The notes beneath the pieces were generated by a model. The model was not told the DNA's origin. It ran no database searches and saw nothing but the letters and a program-made list of their open reading frames with translations. Shown here in pieces: positions 20,191 to 28,586 of a stretch of DNA of 64,000 bases. The DNA is taken from the NCBI RefSeq assembly GCF_001723355.1, contig NZ_LPWE01000012.1, positions 434,001 to 498,000 on the forward strand. Direction: 5' to 3'. The position numbers were made by a program, and so were the translations under genes. This DNA comes from Methyloceanibacter stevinii (GTDB lineage Bacteria; Pseudomonadota; Alphaproteobacteria; Rhizobiales; Methyloligellaceae). Positions within the stretch are counted from its first letter, which is position 1, and each line of letters opens with the position of its first letter.

Positions 20191-21363
20191 ATGGCGACCA
20201 AAGAACCGACATTCAGCATCGGCATCGAGGAGGAATATCTCCTCGTCGACAAGGAGACCCGCGACCTCGCCCCCGAACCGCCGGCCGAGTTGCTCGCCAA
20301 GGCCGAAGAAGCCTCGGGCGGCCAGGTCAGCCCCGAATTCCTACGGTCTCAGATCGAGGTCGGCACCCATGTCTGCCGATCGGTCCAGGAGGCACGTGAC
20401 CAGCTCGTCGAACTTCGTTCGACCGTGGGCGCAACCGCCGCTGAGTTCGGGCTGGCCCCTATCGCCGCTTCGACGCACCCCTTCGCGCATTGGGATAGTC
20501 AGCATCACACCAATAAGGAACGCTACAACCTGCTCGCCCAGGACCTTCAATACGTGGTCCGCCGGCTGGTGATCTGCGGCATGCACGTGCATGTGGGCAT
20601 CGACGACGACGATCTTCGGATCGATCTCCTCAGCCAAGCCCCCTATTTCCTGCCGCACCTCCTGGCGCTGTCGACCTCGTCGCCTTTCTGGCAGGGCGAG
20701 GCGACGGGCCTCAAATCCTACCGGCTGTCCGTGTTCGACGAATTGCCGCGCACGGGCATCCCGCACACGTTCTCCAGCTATAGCGAGTACGAGCGCACCA
20801 TCGAGCTCATGGTCAGCGCCGGCCTGATCGAGGACGCCACCAAGATCTGGTGGGACCTGCGCCCGTCGGCACGCTTCCCGACTCTCGAGATGCGCGTCAC
20901 CGACGTCTGTCCGTTGGTCGAGGACGCCATCGCCATCGCCGCCCTGTTCCAGTGCATCCTTCGCCTGCTGTATCGGCTGCGACGGCAGAACCAACGCTGG
21001 CGCCACTACCCGCCGTTTCTCATCCGCGAGAACCGCTGGCGCGCCCAGCGCTATGGCATCGAGGAAGGCATGGTCGACCTTCGGCCGCGGCGCATGGTGC
21101 CCTTCTCGCATCTGATCGAGGAACTGTTCGAACTCGTTGCCGAGGATGCAGCCTATTTCGGCTGCACGCGCGAAGTCGCCCATGCCCGTACGATCCTGCA
21201 GCGCGGCACCAGCGCGGATCGCCAGCTCAAATGCTACGAGATGGCCAGCGCCGGTGCGTCCCAGCACGAAGCCCTGATTGCCGTTGTCGACGAACTCGTG
21301 GCGGAGACCGCCGCCCTCCCCGGCGCCAGCACCAAAGCTGTCCTGGAAGGCGAGAACGCCTAA
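20191..21363 (+). CDS. YbdK-type carboxylate-amine ligase (glutamate-cysteine ligase 2 family)
   Basis: A member of the GCS2 family; E. coli YbdK has weak gamma-glutamylcysteine synthetase activity. The 390-residue protein has the family opening FSIGIEEEYLLVD at residues 8-20, the sequence GMHVHVGI and EMRVTDVCP. Most characterised members join glutamate to an amine, and the substrate of this subgroup is often unknown. Its stop at 21363 lies 28 bases before a duplicated copy of the downstream SDR gene's 3' end. Glutathione reductase is encoded 1.6 kb away, but no direct operon link exists. Confidence 0.88.
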   Translation: MATKEPTFSIGIEEEYLLVDKETRDLAPEPPAELLAKAEEASGGQVSPEFLRSQIEVGTHVCRSVQEARDQLVELRSTVGATAAEFGLAPIAASTHPFAHWDSQHHTNKERYNLLAQDLQYVVRRLVICGMHVHVGIDDDDLRIDLLSQAPYFLPHLLALSTSSPFWQGEATGLKSYRLSVFDELPRTGIPHTFSSYSEYERTIELMVSAGLIEDATKIWWDLRPSARFPTLEMRVTDVCPLVEDAIAIAALFQCILRLLYRLRRQNQRWRHYPPFLIRENRWRAQRYGIEEGMVDLRPRRMVPFSHLIEELFELVAEDAAYFGCTREVAHARTILQRGTSADRQLKCYEMASAGASQHEALIAVVDELVAETAALPGASTKAVLEGENA

Positions 21364-21390
21364 GACCGGATTCCTTCACGGCCGCATTCG

Positions 21391-21429
21391 CTAGAGCGTC
21401 GCCTGCATCCCGCCACCGGCGTTGAGCGC
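21391..21429 (-). repeat. Displaced copy of the SDR 3' end (direct repeat, left)
   Basis: Thirty-nine bases that match 22238-22276 at 36 of 39 positions. Read on the minus strand they encode ALNAGGGMQATL and a stop, against ALNVDGGMQTTL and a stop at the real end of the SDR gene. Similarity stops abruptly on both sides. All three differences are transitions. This is what an attachment-site duplication at a gene 3' end would look like. Confidence 0.8.
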
Positions 21430-22240
21430 CGGTTCAGATCGTCCGTGTACTGTGTATATAGAGTGCGGAGACACACAACTACACGTTATCCGAGCAAAGG
21501 TATAACGTACTGGAATGTATGGGGAAATTGTCACACGCGGACTGTCTAAGACCCAACTAATCGATTTTACAAATTGTTAGTTGCAGCCTCCGACGATACG
21601 AACGATTCGCATCAGGATGAGGCTCGCAGATGGGGCTCCGCTATCAAAACCTTTGCCGACGTGTACGCCAATGCATGACGTCGGAGTTGGATCTCGAAAC
21701 GCCCCGGATAAGACTCACCAAAGAAGAAATGGAAGATGCAACCCTCCAGCGAAGCACTCTAGACGAAGAGTTTCCTCCCCAACGGGGCGACCTCACGGTC
21801 TGCGTGGACGACCTCCGCGAAGCTGCAACACACCACAACGACGACTGGCTCGCGCAACGGCTGATCGAAGAGGCTGTGGCCCTTGATCGCAAACGCCAGA
21901 AACGCGGTGACGGGCTCTACTGGCAGTACGTCAACATTGCCTATGCCGCTCAGCAAACCGCAGAGAACGAATTCAACAAGCTGTACATCCGGGGCGTATG
22001 CCGCTTCGCCATAGAGTCCGGCATCAAGCAGGTTGAAGTCTATCGAGCGAAAGTGCTCTCGGCCTCGCCGCCCGATTCCGACGAATTGATGGGGAACACC
22101 GCGGACCCGGAATCGCTGCTCTCTGTGCTCAGAGGCGACAAGACAGTAAAAGCTCCGTCGGCATTGAAGGAAGCATATTTTACCGACACGGGGCTGAGCG
22201 TCCGCCTGCCTGGCGACTGTGCAACTGGTCTATCCACCTA
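21391..22240. mobile_element. Candidate 0.85-kb insertion bounded by duplicated SDR 3' end
   Basis: The segment lies between two direct copies of the last 39 bases of the SDR gene. Removing it would leave the SDR 3' end 28 bases from the stop of the ligase gene, a normal convergent arrangement. The segment holds a long A+T-richer stretch (about 21434-21629) and one gene of unknown family; no integrase is present. I infer a small integrated element or the remnant of a larger one that used the SDR 3' end as its target and restored the gene. A decayed tandem copy of the SDR gene is the main alternative. Confidence 0.5.
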
Positions 22241-22241
22241 G
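21630..22241 (+). CDS. Hypothetical protein inside the insertion
   Basis: A 203-residue protein (or 188 from the ATG at 21675) that I do not recognise. It is hydrophilic, with no signal peptide or membrane helix. A conserved-looking core is YWQYVNIAYAAQQTAENEF followed by FAIESGIKQVEVYRAK, and the end reads GLSVRLPGDC. Base use is less G+C-biased than in the neighbours (more AT-ending codons), consistent with foreign origin. Its TAG stop at 22239-22241 overlaps the SDR stop codon on the other strand. It is the only gene between the repeats. Confidence 0.55.
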   Translation: MGLRYQNLCRRVRQCMTSELDLETPRIRLTKEEMEDATLQRSTLDEEFPPQRGDLTVCVDDLREAATHHNDDWLAQRLIEEAVALDRKRQKRGDGLYWQYVNIAYAAQQTAENEFNKLYIRGVCRFAIESGIKQVEVYRAKVLSASPPDSDELMGNTADPESLLSVLRGDKTVKAPSALKEAYFTDTGLSVRLPGDCATGLST

Positions 22242-22992
22242 AGCGTCGTCTGCATCCCGCCATCGACGTTGAGCGCGGCGCCCGTGATGTACGCCGCCTC
22301 GTCCGAAGCCAAGAACAATGCGGCATTGGCGATGTCCTCGGGCGTCCCGAACCGCCGGAGCGGCGTCTGGGTCAAGAGCGCCTTCGCGATACCGGGGTTC
22401 TTCAAATAGCGGCCGATCAGCGCCGTCTCCACATAGCCCGGCAGCAGGGTGTTCACCCGAATGCCGTAGGGGGCGTATTCGACCGCAAGACTACGTGACA
22501 ACGCCGACACCGCGCCCTTGGTGGCCGAGTAGACCGCCATCTGCCGCGTATGCTTGGCCGACATCACCGAAGACAGATTGACGATCGAAGCCTTGCCCGA
22601 CGCGCGCATCAAGTCGAATGCCTCGCGCGCGCATTTCACCGTCCCATCGAGATTGACGGACCAGACCTTCTCCCAATCCTCGTCCGTGAGATGACGAAAG
22701 TCCGCACGCGCGCCGACGCCCGCATTGTTGACGAGGACATCCAGCCGACCATGGGCGTCCTTGATGGTCGCCATCACGCCTGCACTTCGGCCGTGTCGGT
22801 GATGTCGACCGCCTGCGCCTCGGCGGCACCGTTCGACTTGACGATTTGATCGGCCGTCTCCTTGGCCGCATCGCCGTCGATATCGGCAACGATCACATGC
22901 GCCCCTTCGCGCGCGAAGGTCTCGCTGATGGCGCGGCCGATGCCTGCGCCTCCGCCCGTTACGAGCGCAATCTTTTCCTCAAGCCGCCGCAT
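22238..22992 (-). CDS. SDR family oxidoreductase (frameshift)
   Basis: A classical short-chain dehydrogenase of about 250 residues. The N-terminal part (22774-22992) has the cofactor motif TGGGAGIGRA, and the remainder (from 22777 down) has NNAG, the catalytic Ser in NLSSVMS and YSATKGA (Tyr-x3-Lys). The two parts are in different frames; adding one G near 22777 (CAGGCGTGATG read as CAGGCGGTGATG) joins EVQA to VMATIKDAHGRLD. All catalytic residues are present, so the gene is probably intact in the organism. The substrate is unknown; 3-oxoacyl-reductase-like members are closest. It overlaps the end of gor by 14 bases. Confidence 0.85.
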
Positions 22993-24370
22993 CTGATCCC
23001 TTGATCGGTGTTGGCGGCTCCCACTTCTGCCGCAGGGTTACGAACTCTTCCGCCATGCTGGGGTGAAGCGCCATGGTGGCGTCGAAATCGGCCTTGGTCG
23101 CACCGAGCCGCAAGGGGATCGCCGCCATTTGAACGATCTCGGCCGCGTCGGGTCCGACCATGTGCAGGCCGAGCACCTTGTCGGTCTCGACGTCCACGAT
23201 CAGCTTCATGAAGACCTGCTCGCCGCGCCCGCTGATGGTGGCACGCATGGGCCGGAAGCTCGTCTTGTAGACATCGACCGCATGGTTCTTGCGCGCGTCT
23301 TCTTCCGTGAGGCCCACGGTTCCGATCTCCGGCTCGGTGAAGACCGCCGTCGGGATGAAACTGTAGTCCATCGCCTTGGGACGGTCTTCGAACACCGTCT
23401 CGACGAAGGCCGTCCCCTCGCGGATCGCCACCGGCGTGAGATTGGCGCGATCCGTGACATCGCCCACCGCATAGATGCTGTCGACGGACGACTTGGAGTA
23501 GGCGTTCACGACCACTTTGCCGTTGTCGCCGAGCTCGACGCCGGCGGCCTCGAGCCCCAGTCCTTTGGTGTTCGGTGTGCGGCCGGTCGCGGCCATGACG
23601 GACGACGCATGAAGGCAATCGCCATCCGTCAGCGCGACCCGGTATCCCTCGCCGTCCTTCTCGACCGACGTGATATTCGTGCACATCCGCAAGTCGACAC
23701 CGCGATCGCGCAGCGCCTCGGCGACCATGTCGCATAGATCGTGGTCGAAGCCGCGCAGGATCTGTTCGCCGCGATGGACCACGGTAACGTCGACACCGAA
23801 GCCGGCGAAGATCGAGGCGAACTCCATGCCGATATAGCCCGCGCCCAGAATGACAATGCTCTGCGGCAGCGCCTCGAACTTGAAGCACTCGTTCGAGCTG
23901 ATGAGATGCTCCGCACCCGGTATGGATGGAAAGGCCGGCGCCGATCCCGTCGCAACCAGGATGTATTTGGCCGACACGGGCGCATCGCGATCGGCGAGAC
24001 GCACGCTATGAGGCCCATCCACCGTCGCCCGCGCCAGGAAGCGTTCGACCCGGTTGTTCTCGAGGGTGCGCGTATAAACGCCGTTGAGCCGGTCGACCTC
24101 ACGCTGCACGTTGTGGATCAGCGTGGACCAATCGAACCCAAGGTCGCTGTAAGACCAGCCGAATGGCTTGGCATCTTCGATTTCGGCGCCGTAGCGGCTG
24201 CCGTAGACCAACAGCTTCTTCGGCACGCAGCCGCGAATGACGCAGGTACCGCCGACACGGTATTCCTCGGCGATGGCGACGCGCTTGCCGAGCTGGGCCG
24301 CGAGCCTGGCCGCGCGAACGCCGCCGGACCCTGCCCCGATGACAAACAAATCGTAGTCGTAGTCAGACAC
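22979..24370 (-). CDS. gor: Glutathione-disulfide reductase
   Basis: An FAD-dependent disulfide reductase that restores glutathione with NADPH. The 463-residue protein has the FAD motif GAGSGGVRAARLAA near residue 12, the redox-active disulfide GGTCVIRGCVPKK near residue 40, the NADPH motif GAGYIGMEFASIF, and the C-terminal His-Glu pair in ALHPSMAEEF. The start is GTG at 24370. GTCVIRGCVPKK separates it from lipoamide and mercuric reductases. It is upstream of the SDR and downstream of rpiA on the same strand, with repetitive sequence between. Confidence 0.93.
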   Translation of the reverse strand: MSDYDYDLFVIGAGSGGVRAARLAAQLGKRVAIAEEYRVGGTCVIRGCVPKKLLVYGSRYGAEIEDAKPFGWSYSDLGFDWSTLIHNVQREVDRLNGVYTRTLENNRVERFLARATVDGPHSVRLADRDAPVSAKYILVATGSAPAFPSIPGAEHLISSNECFKFEALPQSIVILGAGYIGMEFASIFAGFGVDVTVVHRGEQILRGFDHDLCDMVAEALRDRGVDLRMCTNITSVEKDGEGYRVALTDGDCLHASSVMAATGRTPNTKGLGLEAAGVELGDNGKVVVNAYSKSSVDSIYAVGDVTDRANLTPVAIREGTAFVETVFEDRPKAMDYSFIPTAVFTEPEIGTVGLTEEDARKNHAVDVYKTSFRPMRATISGRGEQVFMKLIVDVETDKVLGLHMVGPDAAEIVQMAAIPLRLGATKADFDATMALHPSMAEEFVTLRQKWEPPTPIKGSDAAA

Positions 24371-24385
24371 TTTGGATCGGTACTC

Positions 24386-24447
24386 CGGATGACTTTTTCA
24401 GATGATGCGTCGGATGATGACGGGTCGGATGAGATTTTGTCAGATGA
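24386..24447. repeat. Five degenerate CRGATGA repeats between rpiA and gor
   Basis: The heptamer CGGATGA or CAGATGA occurs at 24386, 24399, 24411, 24426 and 24441, spaced 12-15 bases apart, in a gap of about 96 bases. The spacing is too irregular for a coding repeat. It may be a protein-binding array or slipped-strand expansion; nothing else is seen in the gap. Confidence 0.45.
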
Positions 24448-24466
24448 CAACTTGGCGCTTGTGACC

Positions 24467-25177
24467 TTATGCGCTCGGATGCTTCAGGACTTGTACGCCA
24501 TTTGCCCCTGCGACAATTGCCATATCGCAAAGTCCGAGAAAAAGACCGTGCTCGACCACGCCGGGCACGCGCGTCAGGGCGAAAGCCAGAACCTCGGGCT
24601 CGGCGATTTTGGGAAATGCGCAGTCCACGATCAGATTGCCCTGATCGGTAACGAAGGGGCGGCCTCCCTCGCCGGGCCGGAGCCGGATCTCGCCCTCGCA
24701 CCCAGCCTCCGCGGAAAGTGCCTGGATCAGCTGCACGGTCGCCTTCAAACCGAAGCGTACCACTTCGATCGGCAGCGGATGGGACCCGAGCGTCGCGAAG
24801 CTTCCGGTGTCCGCGATGACGACCATGCGCTCGGACGCGTCGCGACGATCTTCTCCCGCAACAAAAGCCCCGCCGCCGCCTTTGATCAGCCGGATGCTGA
24901 TCGTCGATCTCGTCGGCACCGTCGGAATCGAGGTGCGGGGTTTCGTCCACGTCGTCAGCGGAATGCCCAAAGCCTCGGCATGGGCACGAGTCGCCTCCGA
25001 CGTCGGCACGCAAATGACGTTGAGACCATCGCGCACGCGCGCGCCGACCTCTTCGACGAAAGGCGCGGCCGTGGAGCCCGTGCCGAGCCCAAGCCGCATA
25101 CCGGGCTGCACCAGCTCGATAGCCGCCCTCGCCGCGGCGGCCTTGTACCCTTCGATCGTCCTTGCGCTTTCCGACAT
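24467..25177 (-). CDS. rpiA: Ribose-5-phosphate isomerase A (internally scrambled)
   Basis: Interconverts ribose 5-phosphate and ribulose 5-phosphate. The opening GLGTGSTAAPFVEEV and later LIKGGGGA, ASERMVVIAD and HPLPIEVVRFG are typical. Between PLTT and RLIKGGGGA, however, the frame reads WTKPRTSIPTVPTRSTISI instead of the expected loop. The expected DETPHLD and DGADEID lie in another frame of the same bases (DGADEID at 24903-24923). After GGGGA, LLREKIVAT is likewise recovered in another frame. Pairs of opposite indels therefore keep the frame open while replacing catalytic residues. I take this as sequence error in a functional gene. Confidence 0.85.
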   Translation of the reverse strand: MSESARTIEGYKAAAARAAIELVQPGMRLGLGTGSTAAPFVEEVGARVRDGLNVICVPTSEATRAHAEALGIPLTTWTKPRTSIPTVPTRSTISIRLIKGGGGAFVAGEDRRDASERMVVIADTGSFATLGSHPLPIEVVRFGLKATVQLIQALSAEAGCEGEIRLRPGEGGRPFVTDQGNLIVDCAFPKIAEPEVLAFALTRVPGVVEHGLFLGLCDMAIVAGANGVQVLKHPSA

Positions 25178-25211
25178 CGGCCGTCAGGTCTCCCCCTCGT
25201 GAAGTCTCTCG

Positions 25212-26672
25212 CTAGCGGGGGCTCCCGTTATCGAGGCCCCCCATCATGACGTATTTCAGCTCCAGGAATTCTTCGATGCCGTGGTGGGAGCCTTCGCGGC
25301 CCTGGCCCGACTCCTTCACGCCGCCGAACGGCGCCAATGCCGAAGAGATCATCCCTTCGTTGACGCCGATCATGCCATATTCGAGCGCCTCGGCCACCCG
25401 CCAGGCGCGCGAAATATTCTCCGTGAAGAAATACGCCGCAAGGCCGAACGGCGTGTCGTTCGCGAGCGCAATCGCCTCCTGATCGTCGCGGAAGCGGAAC
25501 AGCGCCGCGACCGGGCCGAAGGTCTCTTCGTGAGCGATGCGCATCTCCGGCGTCACGTCGGTCAACACGGTGGGCGCAAAGAATGTCCGCCCAAGCTCGT
25601 GCCGCACGCCGCCGGTCAGAACCTTGGCGCCATGGGCGACCGCGTCCCGCACATGGGCCTCGACCTTTTCGAGCCCGGCGTCGTTGATGAGCGGGCCTTG
25701 CGCCACGCCCTGCTCGGTGCCGTCGCCCACCTTGAGGTCCGAAACGGCCTCGGTGAGCCTTTCCGCGAAGCGATCATAGATGCCGCTCTGAACCAGAATT
25801 CGGTTGGCGCTGACGCATGTTTGCCCCGAATTCCGGAACTTCGACGCGATCGCGCCGGCGACAGCCGCATCGAGTTCGGCGTCGTCGAAAACGATGAACG
25901 GCGCATTGCCGCCGAGCTCCAAGGAGAGCTTTTTCACCGTGTCGGCGCTCTGGCGCATGAGGAGCTTCCCGACCTCGGTAGATCCGGTGAAGGTGATCAT
26001 GCGCACGAGCCGGTTGGAGGTCAGTTCGCCGCCGATGGCCTCGGCATTGCCGGTGATGACATTGAGAACGCCCGGCGGGAATCCGGCCTGGCAAGCCAGC
26101 TCCGCCAGGGCTAACGCGGTGAGCGGCGTCTCGGGCGCCGGCTTCACGACCACGGTGCACCCTGCGGCGAGCGCAGGCGAGATCTTGCGCGTGATCATCG
26201 CGAACGGAAAGTTCCACGGGGTGATAGCCCCGACCACGCCGACCGGCTGCTTCATGACGAGCACACGGCCGCTGTGCTTGGGCGTCGGGATGATCTCGCC
26301 CAGCACGCGCCTTGCCTCTTCCGCGTAGAACTCCGTGAAGGACGACCCGTAGTCCACCTCCGCGCGCGCCTCGGCCAAAGGCTTGCCCTGCTCGGCGGTC
26401 ATGAGACGGGCGAGGTCCTCTGCGTGCTCCTGCTGGAGCTCATACCAACGGCGCAGGACTTTCGCGCGCTCGCCCGCCAGCAAGCCGCTCCAGGCCCGAA
26501 AGGCGCGATCCGCGGCCTCGATGGCCTCGCGGGTCTCGTGCGCGCCGAGATTGGGCACGCGGCCGACGACCGCGCCGGACGCCGGATTGGTGATGTCGTC
26601 CACCGGCGTGCCTGTCCAGGCACCGCCGATCAGGCATTGGTCCTTGATGAGGGTCGGTGTCTTGAGTTGCAT
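25212..26672 (-). CDS. gabD: NAD(P)-dependent succinate-semialdehyde dehydrogenase
   Basis: Oxidises succinate semialdehyde to succinate, the end of the GABA shunt. From the ATG at 26672 it has 486 residues; the longer frame from 26747 starts in arginine-rich sequence that is probably not translated. The aldehyde dehydrogenase motifs are PWNFPFAMITRKISPALAAG, ITFTGSTEVGK, LELGGNAPFIVF (catalytic Glu) and FRNSGQTCVSANR (catalytic Cys). The GabD group is indicated by the overall pattern and by FGGVKESGQGREGS. It is divergent from gph with 56 bases between. Related aldehydes cannot be excluded as substrates. Confidence 0.88.
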   Translation of the reverse strand: MQLKTPTLIKDQCLIGGAWTGTPVDDITNPASGAVVGRVPNLGAHETREAIEAADRAFRAWSGLLAGERAKVLRRWYELQQEHAEDLARLMTAEQGKPLAEARAEVDYGSSFTEFYAEEARRVLGEIIPTPKHSGRVLVMKQPVGVVGAITPWNFPFAMITRKISPALAAGCTVVVKPAPETPLTALALAELACQAGFPPGVLNVITGNAEAIGGELTSNRLVRMITFTGSTEVGKLLMRQSADTVKKLSLELGGNAPFIVFDDAELDAAVAGAIASKFRNSGQTCVSANRILVQSGIYDRFAERLTEAVSDLKVGDGTEQGVAQGPLINDAGLEKVEAHVRDAVAHGAKVLTGGVRHELGRTFFAPTVLTDVTPEMRIAHEETFGPVAALFRFRDDQEAIALANDTPFGLAAYFFTENISRAWRVAEALEYGMIGVNEGMISSALAPFGGVKESGQGREGSHHGIEEFLELKYVMMGGLDNGSPR

Positions 26673-26728
26673 GGCCCGCTCTCTACGCCGCCGCTTGCGC
26701 AACGGCAAGTCACGTGTGAGAGAGGCCC

Positions 26729-27412
26729 ATGTTCGAGGGTGCGACAATTGTTTTCGATCTCGACGGCACGCTGGTCGACACCGCGCCGGACCTTACGAAT
26801 GCCCTCAACCACGCCCTGAATCTGCATGGACACCGCACCGTGGAGCCCGCGCTCGTCCGCGAGGCGGTGGGGCGCGGCGCGCCGGCCATGATCTACGAGG
26901 CGCTGGGCATCGAAACCGGCACGGAGGCGATCCTCGCGGACTTCCTCATCCACTACGAGGCCAATATCGCGGTGGAGAGCCGCCCCTTCCCCGGCGCCGT
27001 CGCGCTGCTGGAGCGGCTCGCGGACCGCGGCGCGCGCCTTGCCGTCTGCACCAACAAGCGGGCGCGCCTGGCCAATCTTCTCCTCGAAGCGCTGGAGCTC
27101 GACCATCATTTCGCAGCAATCGCGGGCCGCGATACGTTCGAGACGTCCAAGCCCCATCCGGGCCACCTTCTGGGCGCCATTGCCGCCGGCGGCGGCAATC
27201 CGGCCCGCGCCGTCATGGTGGGCGACAGCGCCGTCGACATCCAGGCCGCGCACCGAGCCGGAATTCCCTCGATCCTGGTGACATTCGGCTATTCCCCTCC
27301 GTCGCCGGACGGTCCTCACCCTAGCGCTACCATCGACAGCTTCGACGCCCTGGAATCCCAGGCCGAAATCCTGCTCAAACGCTTGACAGACCACGACCCG
27401 ACCCGTTCCTAA
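26729..27412 (+). CDS. gph: Phosphoglycolate phosphatase-like HAD hydrolase
   Basis: A HAD-superfamily phosphatase of 227 residues. Motif I is FDLDGTLVDTAPDL at residues 9-22, motif II the Thr in CTNKR, and motifs III/IV are KPHPGHLL and MVGDSAVDIQAA. These match the Gph group, which removes 2-phosphoglycolate formed by DNA repair or oxygenase activity. The gene is monocistronic and divergent from gabD. HAD substrates are hard to assign, so pyrophosphatase or sugar-phosphatase activity remains possible. Confidence 0.85.
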   Translation: MFEGATIVFDLDGTLVDTAPDLTNALNHALNLHGHRTVEPALVREAVGRGAPAMIYEALGIETGTEAILADFLIHYEANIAVESRPFPGAVALLERLADRGARLAVCTNKRARLANLLLEALELDHHFAAIAGRDTFETSKPHPGHLLGAIAAGGGNPARAVMVGDSAVDIQAAHRAGIPSILVTFGYSPPSPDGPHPSATIDSFDALESQAEILLKRLTDHDPTRS

Positions 27413-27528
27413 TAGCGCCCGGGTGGACGCGCTGGAATTTCGCCTCAATCGCCCCATGGGCTGCAACCAACAGCCACAATTGCGCGCTAGGTACGGGAAC
27501 TGAGCTTTTTGCTCCAAGGAGAACTGGA

Positions 27529-27840
27529 ATGCGCGGACGTATTGTGATGAGCGCTTGCATCGCATTGATGATGAGCGGAACCGCTTTCGCCCAAGACGCA
27601 GGGGAAGACTGTGTCAGCCAGCTTGCCGAAACCGAAAGCCTCGTGGACCAGACGGTCAACGCGAAGGTGCTCGACGAAGGCGACGTCGAAGAGGTGAACA
27701 TGCTTCTCGACGAGGCGGACGCGGCCTGCACCGACGGGGATTACGGCAAGGCCAAGACCACCATGACCAAGGTCAAGGGCATGCTGAAGCCGGCGCCCGC
27801 TCCGGCTCCGGCCCCGGCGGAAGACGCGGCGGCCCAGTAG
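27529..27840 (+). CDS. Small secreted protein
   Basis: A 103-residue protein with a signal peptide (SACIALMMSGTAFAQ, cleavage after AFA). The mature part is acidic, has two cysteines (DCVSQL and AACTDG) and helical spacing, and ends in a PAPAPAPAP-rich tail. The start ATG at 27529 follows CAAGGAGAA. The last segment AKTTMTKVKGMLK resembles the helix-turn pattern of small periplasmic helical-repeat proteins. I do not recognise a family. It is probably a real, monocistronic periplasmic protein. Confidence 0.65.
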   Translation: MRGRIVMSACIALMMSGTAFAQDAGEDCVSQLAETESLVDQTVNAKVLDEGDVEEVNMLLDEADAACTDGDYGKAKTTMTKVKGMLKPAPAPAPAPAEDAAAQ

Positions 27841-27880
27841 ACTTTTTAGGAAATCTGCGCCGTTTCGCGGGACGGCCTGC

Positions 27881-27909
27881 TTGACTTCGCGAGGGGCCGT
27901 TCGCTAAAT
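27881..27909 (+). promoter_or_regulatory. Promoter upstream of tRNA-Val
   Basis: TTGACT at 27881-27886 and CTAAAT at 27904-27909 are separated by 17 bases, a good sigma-70-type pair. The tRNA begins about 85 bases downstream, leaving a leader to be processed. Confidence 0.4.
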
Positions 27910-27994
27910 GCGCGCTTGCCGTCGCACCCCCTCATCACTTGAGGCGAGGACGCGAACGGAGCCGGGCGCGATCAAGACCTAACGCGCCCCGCAC

Positions 27995-28070
27995 GGGCGG
28001 TTAGCTCAGCTGGTAGAGCACTGTGTTCACATCGCAGGGGTCACTGGTTCAAGTCCAGTACCGCCCACCA
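27995..28070 (+). tRNA. tRNA-Val(CAC)
   Basis: The 76-base sequence folds into a complete cloverleaf. The acceptor stem pairs GGGCGGT with ACCGCCC, the D-arm reads TAGCTCAGCTGGTAGAGCA, the anticodon stem is CTGTG/CGCAG around the loop TTCACAT, and the T-arm contains GGTTCAAGTCC. The anticodon CAC reads valine GUG codons. CCA is encoded at 28068-28070. Confidence 0.95.
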
Positions 28071-28199
28071 TCACGTCACCGAAAACAGACGACGACTTCA
28101 TTCCGCGCAGACCGTCGCTGGCGGCGAGAAACATTCCGTCGCAGTAGCAAACGCCGTATCGCTATTGACACTGTGGAGAATCTGCGGCCCTTTCTAGGG

Positions 28200-28402
28200 G
28201 TCGACGGTTCTCGATCATTGCTGGTCGAGACTAAGAGGGAACACGGTGCGTCCTGTCTCGCGTCATCGAGACGACAATCCCGTGGCTGCCCCCGCAACTG
28301 TGAACGGTGAGCACGGCTGAACGACGCCACTGGGGAACTTCATAACCCTGGGAAGGCAAGGCCGACGCGACGATCCGTGAGTCAGGAGACCTGCCGCTGA
28401 CA
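28200..28402 (+). ncRNA. Cobalamin riboswitch
   Basis: The 5' leader of the cobalt operon carries the ordered conserved elements of the cobalamin aptamer: AGGGAACACGGTGCG at about 28236, the B12 box GCTGCCCCCGCAACTGTGA at 28285-28303, GCCACTGGG at about 28326, CCCTGGGAAGGC at about 28347, and GTGAGTCAGGAGACCTGCC at 28377-28395. A TTGACA at 28165-28170 is a candidate -35 element. Binding of adenosyl- or methylcobalamin should reduce expression of the uptake genes below. The hairpin that follows is the likely expression platform. Confidence 0.93.
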
Positions 28403-28404
28403 TC

Positions 28405-28427
28405 CGGCACCGGCTTTTGCCCGGTGC
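28405..28427 (+). promoter_or_regulatory. Hairpin after riboswitch (expression platform candidate)
   Basis: GGCACCGG and CCGGTGCC form a perfect 8-bp stem around CTTTTGC immediately after the aptamer. No T-run follows, so it is not a classical terminator. A second possible stem (ACGC with GCGT) follows at about 28443. Control may act at translation or through Rho over the 160 bases left before the first gene. Confidence 0.45.
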
Positions 28428-28586
28428 CTAAACCGTAACCGGACGCCGGGGTGAGCGTCTGGCGGTTGAGTGGGTGTCCGGTGGCCTATCTTCCGTTCCC
28501 GCTCATGACACCGCCACTTCCCCGATCGTCCTTTCCTCATGCCCGATGCGGTTCGTCCCGCGCGGGTCACTTGGGAGAGACGACCT

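Noticed and set aside
26673-26747. Longer start for gabD
   Set aside because: The added 25 residues are Arg-rich and overlap the divergent gph start; ATG 26672 gives the family's normal length.
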